Shown piece after piece: positions 23,363 to 33,381 of a DNA stretch of 64,000 nt. Position numbers and translations under genes: made by a program. This stretch comes from Dactylosporangium sp040605635 (lineage in GTDB: Bacteria > Actinomycetota > Actinomycetes > Mycobacteriales > Micromonosporaceae). The DNA is taken from assembly GCF_040605635.1 (NCBI RefSeq), contig NZ_JBEXDG010000001.1:248001-312000 (forward strand). Reading direction: 5' to 3'. Positions within the stretch are counted from its first letter, which is position 1; every line of letters begins with the position of its first letter. The notes beneath the pieces were generated by a model. That model saw only the letters and a program-made list of their open reading frames with translations. It had not been told where the DNA came from and made no database searches.

Positions 23363-26185
23363 ATGCGCCACCTTCTCGCCCGTACCCTCGCGGTCCTGAC
23401 GCTCGCCTCCGGCGCGCTGGTCGCGGCCGGTGCGCCCGCCCTCGCCGTCGTGCCGAAGACCCCGCCGCTGACGACCCCGTGGACCTCGCAGGTGTCCACG
23501 ACGAACCCGCTGCCGGAATACCCTCGGCCGCAGATGACCCGCCCGGACTGGCAGTCCCTCAACGGCGAGTGGGAGTTCCTCAACCCCGCCACCGACGGCG
23601 CCGGCAACGTCAACCGCTACGCCGCGCCGCCGCTGGGGCAGACGCTGCCCGAGCGGATCCTGGTGCCGTTCCCGGTCGAGTCCGCGCTGTCCGGCATCAT
23701 GCGCAACGACAACCGCGACCTGATGTTCTACCGGCGCACGTTCACCGTGCCGTCCGGCTGGAACGGCCGCCGCGTCCAGCTGCACTTCGGTGCCGTGGAC
23801 TACGAGGCCACCGTCTGGGTCAACGGTGTGCAGGTCACCACCCACAAGGGCGGCTACGACCGCTTCGAGGCCGACATCACCCCGCAGCTCAACGGGGGCA
23901 GCAACGAGATCGTGGTCCGGGTCTACGACCCGACCGACGGCCGCGGCGAGAAGCAGCCGGTCGGCAAGCAGACCAACAACCCGAGCGGCATCTTCTACAC
24001 GCCGACGTCCGGGATCTGGCAGACGGTCTGGCTGGAGCCGACCGCCGCCTCGTCGATCTACTCCGTCGACACGTATGCCAACCTGTCCAACAACACCGTC
24101 CGGGTCCGGGTCTTCACCCGCGGCAACGTCAGCGGCCACACCGTCCTCGCCGAGGCGATGAACGGCTCGACCGTCGTCGGCAGCGGCACCGGCGGGTTCA
24201 CCGAGTTCACCGTGCCGGTCCCGAACGCCCGGCGCTGGTCGCCCGACGACCCGTTCCTCTACAACCTGCGGGTGTCGCTGCGCAACAGCTCCGGCGCCAC
24301 CGTCGACCAGGTCGTGAGCTACTTCGGCATGCGGGAGGTCGGCACGAAGCTGGTCAACGGCGTACTGCGGCCGACGCTCAACGGCGAGTTCGTCTTCCAG
24401 GCCGGCACGCTCGACCAGGGCTTCTGGCCCGACGGCCTCTACACCGCGCCGACCGACGCCGCGCTCGCCTTCGACCTGCAGAAGCACAAGGACCTCGGGT
24501 TCAACATGGTCCGCAAGCACATCAAGGTCGAGCCCGCACGCTGGTACTACCACGCCGACCGGCTCGGTCTGCTGGTGTGGCAGGACATCCCGTCGACGCA
24601 GGCGTTCGACGCGAACCGCACGCCGGCGCAGATCGCGGAGTTCGAGGCCGAGGCCCGCGAGATCATCGACGAGCACCGGTTCTCCCCCGCCGTGATCACG
24701 TACGTGCCGTTCAACGAGGGCTGGGGCGAGTGGAACCTCGCCGACACCGCCCGGGTCACCACGGACCTCAAGAACTACGACCCGACCCGCCTGGTCAACG
24801 CGCACAGCGGCTACAACTGCTGCGCGTCCAAGGGCGACCCCGGCACCGGCGACATCATCGACTGGCACATCTACACCGGCCCGGACGCGCCGCTGCCGTC
24901 CGCGAACCGCGTGTCGGTGCTCGGCGAGTTCGGCGGCATCGGCCTTCGCACCCCCGGAAACGAGTACAGCCCGAACAACCAGTTCTTCGCCTACGAGCAG
25001 GTGTTCAGCAACGCCCAGCTCAACGACCGCCTCACCGGCATGATCCGCGACACCCGGTCGCTCATGACGACCAGGGGGCTCTCGGCGTACGTGTACACCG
25101 AGATCACCGACGTCGAGGGCGAGTACAACGGGCTGCTCACCTACGACCGCCGGGTCCAGAAGGTCGACACCAACCAGTACCGCACCGCGAACACCAACCT
25201 CATCAACGCGTCGAAGAACCTGAACGCGGCCGTGCCGATGACCCTCGGGCACGTCCGGTCGTTCCAGGTGACCACGGCCGGGTTCACGAACCGCTACCTG
25301 CGGCACTCGAACTCCTTCGCCCGCACCGACGTGCTCACCTCGGCGAGCCCGGACGGGGCGCGGCAGGACGCGTCGTTCCGCACGGTGGCCGGCCTGGCCG
25401 ACCCGCGGTGCTTCTCGTTCGAGTCGGTCAACTTCCCCGGCCAGTACCTGCGCCACGCCGGCAACCGGGTCCGCATCGACGGCAACACGGGCGGCAGCTT
25501 CGCCGCGGACGCGACCTGGTGCGGCCGGCCCGGTCTCGCCGCGGGCGGCACCTCGTTCGAGTCGCTGAACTTCCCCGGCTCGTTCATGCGGCACTACGCG
25601 GACGACGTGTACCTGGCCCGCAGCGGTGGCCCCAACGCCTGGGACACCGCCGCCGGCTTCGCCGCCGACGCGACCTGGAACACGGCGAACCCGTCGCTGT
25701 GGCGCTCCTCGGTGCTGCTGCCGACCGACGTGCGCAGGTCGCTGCAGGTCACCACGTGGGGCTTCACCGACCGCTACCTGCGGCACGCGGACAGCCTCGC
25801 CTACACCGAGATCGTCAACGGCGGCAGCGGCGCGCTGCTGAAGGCCGACGCGACGTACACGGTCCGGCGCGGTCTCGCCGACTCGTCCTGCTACTCGTTC
25901 GAGTCGGTGAACTTCCCCGGCCAGTTCCTGCGGCACGCCGACAGCCGGGTGCGCAACGCGGTGAACGACAACTCGGCGCTGTTCAAGGCGGACGCGACGT
26001 TCTGCGCCCGTCCGGGCATCGGCGGCACCGGCGTCACCTTCGAGTCGATCAACATCCCCGGCGCGTACCTGCGGCACTTCGAGTCGCAGGTGTTCATCTC
26101 GACCGGGAACGGGACCGGCTTCCAGCGTCCGCAGGCGCTCGGCGCGGACAGCAGCTGGAACCTCGCCGCTCCCTGGGCGCCGTGA
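23363..26185 (+). CDS. Secreted GH2 glycosidase with two C-terminal AbfB (CBM42-like) domains
   Basis: 940 residues. ATG 23363 follows AGAAGGAG. Signal peptide ends at ALA, residue ~29. The GH2 sugar-binding and immunoglobulin-like domains (60-290) precede the TIM barrel; acid/base Glu452 in FNEGWGEWN and nucleophile Glu522 in LGEFGGIG. Two beta-trefoil AbfB-type repeats follow (about 632-775 and 791-935), each with RYLRH, FESVNFPGQ and LRH motifs, which bind arabinofuranose side chains. Likely acts on arabinose-decorated plant polysaccharide outside the cell. The exact glycosidic linkage is undetermined. Confidence 0.85.
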   Translation: MRHLLARTLAVLTLASGALVAAGAPALAVVPKTPPLTTPWTSQVSTTNPLPEYPRPQMTRPDWQSLNGEWEFLNPATDGAGNVNRYAAPPLGQTLPERILVPFPVESALSGIMRNDNRDLMFYRRTFTVPSGWNGRRVQLHFGAVDYEATVWVNGVQVTTHKGGYDRFEADITPQLNGGSNEIVVRVYDPTDGRGEKQPVGKQTNNPSGIFYTPTSGIWQTVWLEPTAASSIYSVDTYANLSNNTVRVRVFTRGNVSGHTVLAEAMNGSTVVGSGTGGFTEFTVPVPNARRWSPDDPFLYNLRVSLRNSSGATVDQVVSYFGMREVGTKLVNGVLRPTLNGEFVFQAGTLDQGFWPDGLYTAPTDAALAFDLQKHKDLGFNMVRKHIKVEPARWYYHADRLGLLVWQDIPSTQAFDANRTPAQIAEFEAEAREIIDEHRFSPAVITYVPFNEGWGEWNLADTARVTTDLKNYDPTRLVNAHSGYNCCASKGDPGTGDIIDWHIYTGPDAPLPSANRVSVLGEFGGIGLRTPGNEYSPNNQFFAYEQVFSNAQLNDRLTGMIRDTRSLMTTRGLSAYVYTEITDVEGEYNGLLTYDRRVQKVDTNQYRTANTNLINASKNLNAAVPMTLGHVRSFQVTTAGFTNRYLRHSNSFARTDVLTSASPDGARQDASFRTVAGLADPRCFSFESVNFPGQYLRHAGNRVRIDGNTGGSFAADATWCGRPGLAAGGTSFESLNFPGSFMRHYADDVYLARSGGPNAWDTAAGFAADATWNTANPSLWRSSVLLPTDVRRSLQVTTWGFTDRYLRHADSLAYTEIVNGGSGALLKADATYTVRRGLADSSCYSFESVNFPGQFLRHADSRVRNAVNDNSALFKADATFCARPGIGGTGVTFESINIPGAYLRHFESQVFISTGNGTGFQRPQALGADSSWNLAAPWAP

Positions 26186-26214
26186 CCTCGACGCCGCAGG
26201 ACGGTTTCTGATAC

Positions 26215-26245
26215 GAACGGCCGCCGGTGTCCCCGGCGGCCGTTC
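26215..26245. terminator. Bidirectional terminator between GH2 and purE
   Basis: GAACGGCCGCCGG pairs with CCGGCGGCCGTTC around six bases, between two convergent genes. Confidence 0.8.
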
Positions 26246-26262
26246 TGTTGCTCAGGCCGTGC

Positions 26263-26760
26263 TCAGGCCGTGTTCAGGCTCGCGGTGAGGGCGGCGTCCT
26301 TCTCGGCCACCATCGTCGCCAGGGCCTGTTGGAAGTCGCGGACCCTGGCCTGCAGGGCCGGGTCGGCGACGGCGAGTATGCGGACGGCCATCAGCCCGGC
26401 GTTGCGGGCGCCGCCGATCGCCATGGTGGCGACGGGAATGCCGGCCGGCATCTGCACGATCGACATCAGCGAGTCCATGCCGTCGAGGTACTTCAGCGGC
26501 ACCGGCACCCCGATGACGGGCAGCGCGGTGGCGGAGGCGACCATGCCGGGCAGGTGCGCCGCGCCGCCCGCCCCGGCGATGATGACCTTCAACCCGCGGG
26601 CCGCGGCGTCACCGGCGTAGCCGAGCATCAGGTGCGGCGTGCGGTGCGCGGACACGACCCGCACCTCATGGGCGATGTCGAACTCGTCCAGCGCTTCCGC
26701 GGCGAGCCGCATCACGGGCCAGTCCGAGTCGCTGCCCATGATGATGCCGACGTCGGTCAA
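26263..26760 (-). CDS. purE: N5-carboxyaminoimidazole ribonucleotide mutase
   Basis: 165 residues, normal length. GIIMGSDSDWPVM at the N-terminus and SAHRTPHLM form the CAIR site. Converts N5-CAIR to CAIR in purine synthesis. The start overlaps the purK stop by 4 bp, giving a purK-purE operon. Confidence 0.96.
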   Translation of the reverse strand: MTDVGIIMGSDSDWPVMRLAAEALDEFDIAHEVRVVSAHRTPHLMLGYAGDAAARGLKVIIAGAGGAAHLPGMVASATALPVIGVPVPLKYLDGMDSLMSIVQMPAGIPVATMAIGGARNAGLMAVRILAVADPALQARVRDFQQALATMVAEKDAALTASLNTA

Positions 26761-27899
26761 TGCTCATACCCTTCTTCGAGGATGCGGGCGGCCTTCGCGG
26801 CGCGCCGGCGGCAGTCTTCCATGTCGTCGCCGAGGACCGTCACGTGCCCGATCTTGCGGCCGGGGCGGACCTGCTTGCCATACAGGTGGACCTTGGCGCC
26901 GGGCTCCTCGGCGAAGAGGTGGTGCAGCCGCTCGTCGATGGACATGCCACTGAAGGGACCATCGGGCGACCCGCCGAGCACGTTGGCCATCACGACGGCC
27001 GGGGCGGTGAGCCGGGTGTCGCCCATCGGGTAGTCGAGCACGGCCCGCAGGTGCTGCTCGAACTGTGACGTCCTGGCGCCCTCGATCGTCCAGTGCGCGG
27101 AGTTGTGCGGGCGCATCGCCAGCTCGTTGACGAGGATCTTCCCGCTGGTCGTCTCGAACAGCTCGACCGCGAGGACCCCGACGACGCCGAGCCTGGTCGC
27201 GATGTCGATGGCGAGCCGCTGCGCCTCGACGGCGACGTCCTCGTCGAGCCCGGGGGCGGGCGCGAGCACCTCGACGCAGATGCCGTCCCGCTGCACGGTC
27301 TCGACCACCGGATACGCGGCGACCTGCCCGAGCGGCGAGCGGGCGACGACGGCGGCCAGCTCACGCTTGAGCTCGACTCTTTCCTCGCCGATGAGGTCGG
27401 GGTGCTCTGGGATGTCGTTCTCGGAGTGGGCGACGAAGACGCCGCGCCCGTCGTAGCCGCCGGTGGCGGTCTTGACGATGATCGGCCAGCCGACCTCGTC
27501 GCCGAACGCCTTCAGGTCGCCGGCGGTCCACCTGGGTACCGGGACGCCGAGCTCCGACAGGCGGGTGCGCATGTCGCGCTTGTTCTGCGCATACCGCAGC
27601 GCGTCGGCCCCCGGCAGCAGGGTGACCCCCTCGGCGGCAAGGGTGCGGATCAGGTCGCCGGGCACGTGCTCGTGGTCGAAGGTGACCACGTCGCAGCCCT
27701 TCGCGAACGCCCGGACCGCGTCGATGTCGTCGTGCCGCCCGACGGTCACGTCGGCGGCGACGAGGGCGGCCCCGTCGTCGGCGGCGACTGCGAGCACCCG
27801 CAGCGACTGGCCGAGGGCGATGGCGGCCTGGTGGGTCATGCGGGCCAGCTGGCCGCCGCCCACCATGCCCACGACGGGGAGTCCGGTTCGCGAGTCCAT
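26757..27899 (-). CDS. purK: N5-carboxyaminoimidazole ribonucleotide synthase
   Basis: 380 residues. ATP-grasp fold: GMVGGGQLARM at the N-terminus, VVTFDHEHVP, KTATGGYDGRG and NELAMRPHNSAHWTIEG. ATP-dependent carboxylation of AIR with bicarbonate, followed by PurE. Complete and unremarkable. Confidence 0.96.
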   Translation of the reverse strand: MDSRTGLPVVGMVGGGQLARMTHQAAIALGQSLRVLAVAADDGAALVAADVTVGRHDDIDAVRAFAKGCDVVTFDHEHVPGDLIRTLAAEGVTLLPGADALRYAQNKRDMRTRLSELGVPVPRWTAGDLKAFGDEVGWPIIVKTATGGYDGRGVFVAHSENDIPEHPDLIGEERVELKRELAAVVARSPLGQVAAYPVVETVQRDGICVEVLAPAPGLDEDVAVEAQRLAIDIATRLGVVGVLAVELFETTSGKILVNELAMRPHNSAHWTIEGARTSQFEQHLRAVLDYPMGDTRLTAPAVVMANVLGGSPDGPFSGMSIDERLHHLFAEEPGAKVHLYGKQVRPGRKIGHVTVLGDDMEDCRRRAAKAARILEEGYEH

Positions 27900-27996
27900 A
27901 GGCTGGTGAGCCTAGCGTTCACCGGCCGCGGCACCCGTGCCCCGGGCACCGCGACCGGCACGGATCACACCGCCGGGGCCGCTGGAACGCTGCCGC

Positions 27997-28554
27997 TCAG
28001 ACCGACGGGCCCTGCTTGCGCAGCTCGTCGACCTGGGTCATGGCCTGGCGGAGCTCGGCCAGCCACGATTCGGCGTGCTGGCCGACGAGGGCCACGCACC
28101 AGGCCAGGGCCTCGGAGCGGGACCGGGCCACGCCGGAGTCCACGAGGGTGTCGAGGACCTGCCGCTCCGCCTGGCGCAGGCGGGTCATGACCGGCGCCGA
28201 GAACGTGGTGAACAGCTCCCGCGTCTCGCCGACCCGCACGCCCCACGCGACCTTGCGCAGGTAGCGCCGCTCCAGCTGCTGAGCGATGCCGATCCGCTGG
28301 TCGCGGGTGGTCTCCCGGAAGCCGGCGATGCGGCCCTGCTCGGCGGCGGACCGGTCGGCCTCGCTCGCGTCGTCGGCGAGCGCCGGCTCGCTGAGCCGGC
28401 CGACGATGGTGATCTCGTCGCGGTCGATGGTGATCTCGGCCGGTCCGGTGAACCAGCCCTCGGGCAGCGCGCCGCCGATCCAGGCGGGCGCGTCGGTGGC
28501 GGGCGGCGGCTCGCTGCGCGGACCGCCGCCGCGGCCCCATTCTCCTCGTCGCAT
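27997..28554 (-). CDS. Conserved actinobacterial protein of unknown function
   Basis: 185 residues from ATG 28554. The middle section (EITIDRDEITIVGRLSEP) looks like a small beta domain. The C-terminal SGVARSRSEALAWCVALVGQ resembles the helix pair of a ribbon-helix-helix protein, which would make it a DNA-binding regulator. Three TGATTAC copies immediately upstream could be its own operator. No catalytic motif seen. The domain reading is inference. Confidence 0.65.
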   Translation of the reverse strand: MRRGEWGRGGGPRSEPPPATDAPAWIGGALPEGWFTGPAEITIDRDEITIVGRLSEPALADDASEADRSAAEQGRIAGFRETTRDQRIGIAQQLERRYLRKVAWGVRVGETRELFTTFSAPVMTRLRQAERQVLDTLVDSGVARSRSEALAWCVALVGQHAESWLAELRQAMTQVDELRKQGPSV

Positions 28555-28555
28555 C

Positions 28556-28604
28556 TGATTACTCCCTCACTCCGCTACACCTGCAACGTTGATTACATGA
28601 TTAC
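28556..28604. promoter_or_regulatory. Three TGATTAC repeats upstream of the RHH-like gene
   Basis: TGATTAC occurs at 28556-28562, 28590-28596 and 28598-28604, the last two 8 bp apart as a direct repeat. One copy touches the start codon. Such spaced direct repeats fit repressor binding. Confidence 0.45.
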
Positions 28605-28641
28605 ACCGTTGCCGAGGCATGCCAAAGGAGGGCGCGTTCGC

Positions 28642-28689
28642 CCTGAGAGAATCCTTGAGAGATTTCCTGAGAAAGATCCTGAGAAAGAT
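28642..28689. repeat. Four 12-bp tandem repeats between genes
   Basis: CCTGAGAAAGAT occurs twice perfectly, after two decayed copies (CCTGAGAGAATC, CTTGAGAGATTT). The array lies between the DUF255 stop and the RHH-like gene and is purine-rich on the + strand. Confidence 0.7.
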
Positions 28690-28711
28690 CCGGCGAGGAC
28701 CGCCGCGGACC

Positions 28712-30679
<1,968 letters not shown>

Positions 30680-30716
30680 GCCTCCTACACTCTCACGATC
30701 ACCCGGCGCCGCAGCT

Positions 30717-30749
30717 ACAGAAGTATACTTCCCGGAAGTGTACTTCTGT
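30717..30749. promoter_or_regulatory. 33-bp double palindrome between divergent DUF255 and ATPase genes
   Basis: GAAGTATACTTC (perfect palindrome) and GAAGTGTACTTC (near-perfect) lie 19 bp apart, and together form a larger inverted repeat matching at 15 of 16 positions per arm. Strong operator candidate covering the ATPase promoter, 18 bp before its start. Confidence 0.6.
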
Positions 30750-30766
30750 ATTATGAACCCGTGACC

Positions 30767-32245
30767 ATGGACAAACCCTCAAAGCTCTTCGCCCGCGACC
30801 GCGAGTGGCAAGGACTGAGCAGGTTCGCCGCCAGTCCGATGAGTGCGACACGCGGCGGGGCGGCGCTCGGCGTAGTGAGCGGTCGGCGGCGACAGGGCAA
30901 GAGCTACCTGCTCCAGGCACTTGCGGCAGCTACCGGTGGCATGTATTTCGCGGCGACCGAGGCAACCGAGGCGGAGTCGCTCCGCCTGTTCAGCGAGGCG
31001 CTCACCCGGCACACCGGCGAGTTCCCGGACACGCCCTTCCGGGACTGGAACGACGCCGTCACGCACATGTTCCGGAGCTTCCGGGACCGGCCGACGGCCG
31101 TGATCATCGACGAGCTCCCCTTCCTGTCCAGATCGTCACCCGCCCTGCCGTCGATCATTCAGCGCGAGCTCGGTCCGGGTGGCTCGGGAGAGGGCAGTTC
31201 GGCCCGGCTCGTCCTGTGCGGGTCGGCGATGTCGGTCATGGGCGAACTGCTGTCCGGTCAGGCTCCGCTGCGCGGCCGCGCGAGCCTGGAGCTGATCATC
31301 CACCCGTTCGGATATCTGGACTCGGCGGCGTTCTGGGGCATCACCGACCCCCGGCTCGCCGTCCTGGTGCACTCCGTGGTCGGCGGCACGCCCGCGTACC
31401 GCCATGAGTTCACCCAGGGCGACGGCCCCACCGGCCTCGACGACTTCGGCCCGTGGGTCGTCCGCACCGTCCTGAACCCGCAGACGCCGCTGTTCAGGGA
31501 AGCGCGGTATCTCCTGGCGGAGGAGTCGGCCATCCGCGACCCCGCGCTCTACCACTCGGTGCTCGCCGCGATCGCCAGCGGCAACAACACGAACGGCGGC
31601 ATCGCGAGCTTCATCGGCCGCAGGTCGGACCAGATCACCCATCCGCTGAACGTGCTGGAGGACTGTGCCCTGATCCGCCGGGAGCCCGACCTGTTCCGGC
31701 AGGGACGATCCCGCTACCGGATCGTCGAGCCGCTGATCACGTTCTACGAGGCGATCATGCGGAAGCGGTGGGCCGAGCTGGAGATCCATCGGGCCGAGCA
31801 GGTCTGGGCCGCCACCCGGCAGACGTTTCTCACGCAGGTCGCCGGGCCGCACTTCGAGGCGTTGTGCCGGGCGTTCGCCCTGGAGTCCGGCGCGGAGGTC
31901 TTCGGCGAGCAGCCGGGAGAGATCGGGCCCGGGACGGTGAGCGATCCGGCGAGCCGGTCACAGATCGAGGTCGACGTGGTGGCGCTGGCCCCGCAGGAGT
32001 CCAGCACCGCGCGACGCATCGTCGCTCTGGGCGAGGCGAAATGGGGCGAGACCATCGGCCATCATCACCTGCACCGGCTGGCCCGGGCCCGGGACCTGCT
32101 GGCGCTCAAGGGATTCGACACCGGCGACACGGTGCTCGCGCTCTACGGCGGCGCAGGGTTCACCGCCGAGTTGACCGCCGACGCCGCCGGAGACGACCGC
32201 ATCGCGCTTGTCGGGCTCGATCGGCTGTACCGGCGGCCGGCCTGA
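30767..32245 (+). CDS. ATPase with C-terminal nuclease-like domain (archaeal-ATPase/DUF234 family)
   Basis: 492 residues from ATG 30767 (GTG 30761 possible). Walker A GRRRQGKSYLL (~38-48) and Walker B AVIIDELPFLS (~108). A winged-helix segment follows (ITHPLNVLEDCALIRRE). The C-terminus has IEVDVVAL and LGEAKWGE, an Asp...Glu-x-Lys arrangement typical of PD-(D/E)XK nucleases and of DUF234. These predicted ATPase-nucleases are widespread, of unsettled function, and sometimes linked to mobile or defence DNA. Confidence 0.8.
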   Translation: MDKPSKLFARDREWQGLSRFAASPMSATRGGAALGVVSGRRRQGKSYLLQALAAATGGMYFAATEATEAESLRLFSEALTRHTGEFPDTPFRDWNDAVTHMFRSFRDRPTAVIIDELPFLSRSSPALPSIIQRELGPGGSGEGSSARLVLCGSAMSVMGELLSGQAPLRGRASLELIIHPFGYLDSAAFWGITDPRLAVLVHSVVGGTPAYRHEFTQGDGPTGLDDFGPWVVRTVLNPQTPLFREARYLLAEESAIRDPALYHSVLAAIASGNNTNGGIASFIGRRSDQITHPLNVLEDCALIRREPDLFRQGRSRYRIVEPLITFYEAIMRKRWAELEIHRAEQVWAATRQTFLTQVAGPHFEALCRAFALESGAEVFGEQPGEIGPGTVSDPASRSQIEVDVVALAPQESSTARRIVALGEAKWGETIGHHHLHRLARARDLLALKGFDTGDTVLALYGGAGFTAELTADAAGDDRIALVGLDRLYRRPA

Positions 32246-32258
32246 CCCAGCGAGGACG

Positions 32259-32768
32259 TCAGGACCGGCGGGCGGCGCGGACGGTGTCCCAGGGCATGGC
32301 GGTGACGGCGCGGGTGAGGCGGGCGGACCAGGCGATGATCACGTCGAGGGTGACCACTCCGGCGGCCTTCACGGCGGTTTCCTTGCGCGTCACGTACATC
32401 TCGTCGATCCACGAGAACGGGGCGGCGTCGACGCTGCGGTTGCGGGTCCACACCAGGCCCTGCGCGTAGTGGTGCACGACGACGTACGCGCCGAAGAGCC
32501 GGTAGAACGAGTAGCCGGCCGCGGCCAGGCCGGCGATCGCCAGCAGCACGACGGCCAGGGCGAGCAGCTTGAACTGGAGGAACTCGATGTTGGAGACGAC
32601 CCAGGAGATGCCCGCGGCGGCGCCGAAGAGGACGGCCGAGATGACGAGGCCGGTGAGGCATTCCGTCACCGGGTGGTCGCCCTTGTGCACCGCGACGAGC
32701 GGGCCGAGCTGCTGCCGCTCGGCGAGTGCCGCGACCTGTGGTGGCACACGGTAGGTCGACGCGTCCAT
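32259..32768 (-). CDS. Small membrane protein, unknown function
   Basis: 169 residues. ATG 32768 is preceded by GGGGGAG; a longer frame exists upstream but lacks a site. Two adjacent transmembrane segments (about 48-100) are followed by a cytoplasmic part with YVVVHHYAQGLVWTRNRSVD and FSWIDEMYV, reminiscent of a small PH-like domain. DUF-type protein, not identified. Confidence 0.65.
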   Translation of the reverse strand: MDASTYRVPPQVAALAERQQLGPLVAVHKGDHPVTECLTGLVISAVLFGAAAGISWVVSNIEFLQFKLLALAVVLLAIAGLAAAGYSFYRLFGAYVVVHHYAQGLVWTRNRSVDAAPFSWIDEMYVTRKETAVKAAGVVTLDVIIAWSARLTRAVTAMPWDTVRAARRS

Positions 32769-32883
32769 TGACTCCCCCGAATCAGCTCGACCGATGAGTT
32801 CGATCGACGCAGGACAGTACGCCACCTGGCTCGGACGCGCAGCCCCGCTCCTGCGGCGCGGGAGCGGGGCCGCAGAAGGGCGG

Positions 32884-33228
32884 TCAGGCGTCGTGCAGCA
32901 GGCCGAGGATGTTGCCGGACGGGTCCTTGACGGTGGCGATGCGCCGGCCGCCGCCGACCTCCTGCGGGTCGCCGTGCGGCACCGCGCCCGCGTCGATCAG
33001 CGCCTTGAGACCAGCTTCGAGGTCGTCGACCTTGGTGTACGCGACCGGCCCGGTCATGCCCTTGCGCTCGCCGTTGGGGTCGAGGCCGATCTCCTGGCCG
33101 CCGATGCGGAACCCGACGTAGTACGGCGAGTCCATGTACGGCTCGACCCCGAGCAGGGTGCTGAACAGCGTCTTGGCCTGGGCGATGTCCTTGACCGGGT
33201 ACACGATCTGACCGAAGCCGTCACTCAT
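32884..33228 (-). CDS. VOC-family (glyoxalase-like) protein
   Basis: 114 residues; ATG 33228 follows GGAG. One beta-alpha-beta-beta-beta pair of vicinal-oxygen-chelate modules: IVYPVKDIAQAKTLFSTLLG at the start, KVDDLEAGLKALIDAGA and IATVKDPSGNILGL at the end. May bind a small toxic or natural-product ligand or act as a dimeric enzyme. Metal ligands incomplete. Confidence 0.85.
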   Translation of the reverse strand: MSDGFGQIVYPVKDIAQAKTLFSTLLGVEPYMDSPYYVGFRIGGQEIGLDPNGERKGMTGPVAYTKVDDLEAGLKALIDAGAVPHGDPQEVGGGRRIATVKDPSGNILGLLHDA

Positions 33229-33330
33229 GGGTGCACTCTCCTTCGCAGAGGTTGACGTTCTCACCAGCCTGACGAACGCCGGCCCGGTGATGTGACGGAA
33301 ACCGGCTTTACTTCCTCGAACACTTCTGTC

Positions 33331-33365
33331 ACTGTTCTAGAACAGTCGCAACAGTTCTAGAACAG
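33331..33365. promoter_or_regulatory. Twin palindromic operators upstream of trpB-trpA-gntR
   Basis: ACTGTTCTAGAACAGT (perfect, 33331-33346) and GTTCTAGAAC (core 33354-33363, in AACAGTTCTAGAACAG) have centres exactly 20 bp apart, two helical turns. They precede the trpB start by 17 bp. The GntR-type regulator encoded at the end of the same operon is the obvious candidate ligand. Confidence 0.75.
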
Positions 33366-33381
33366 CAGAACGGGAGAGACC

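Noticed and set aside
22955..26077. 1040-codon frame antisense to the GH2 gene
   Set aside because: Shadow frame; the + strand has a signal sequence, catalytic motifs and binding modules.
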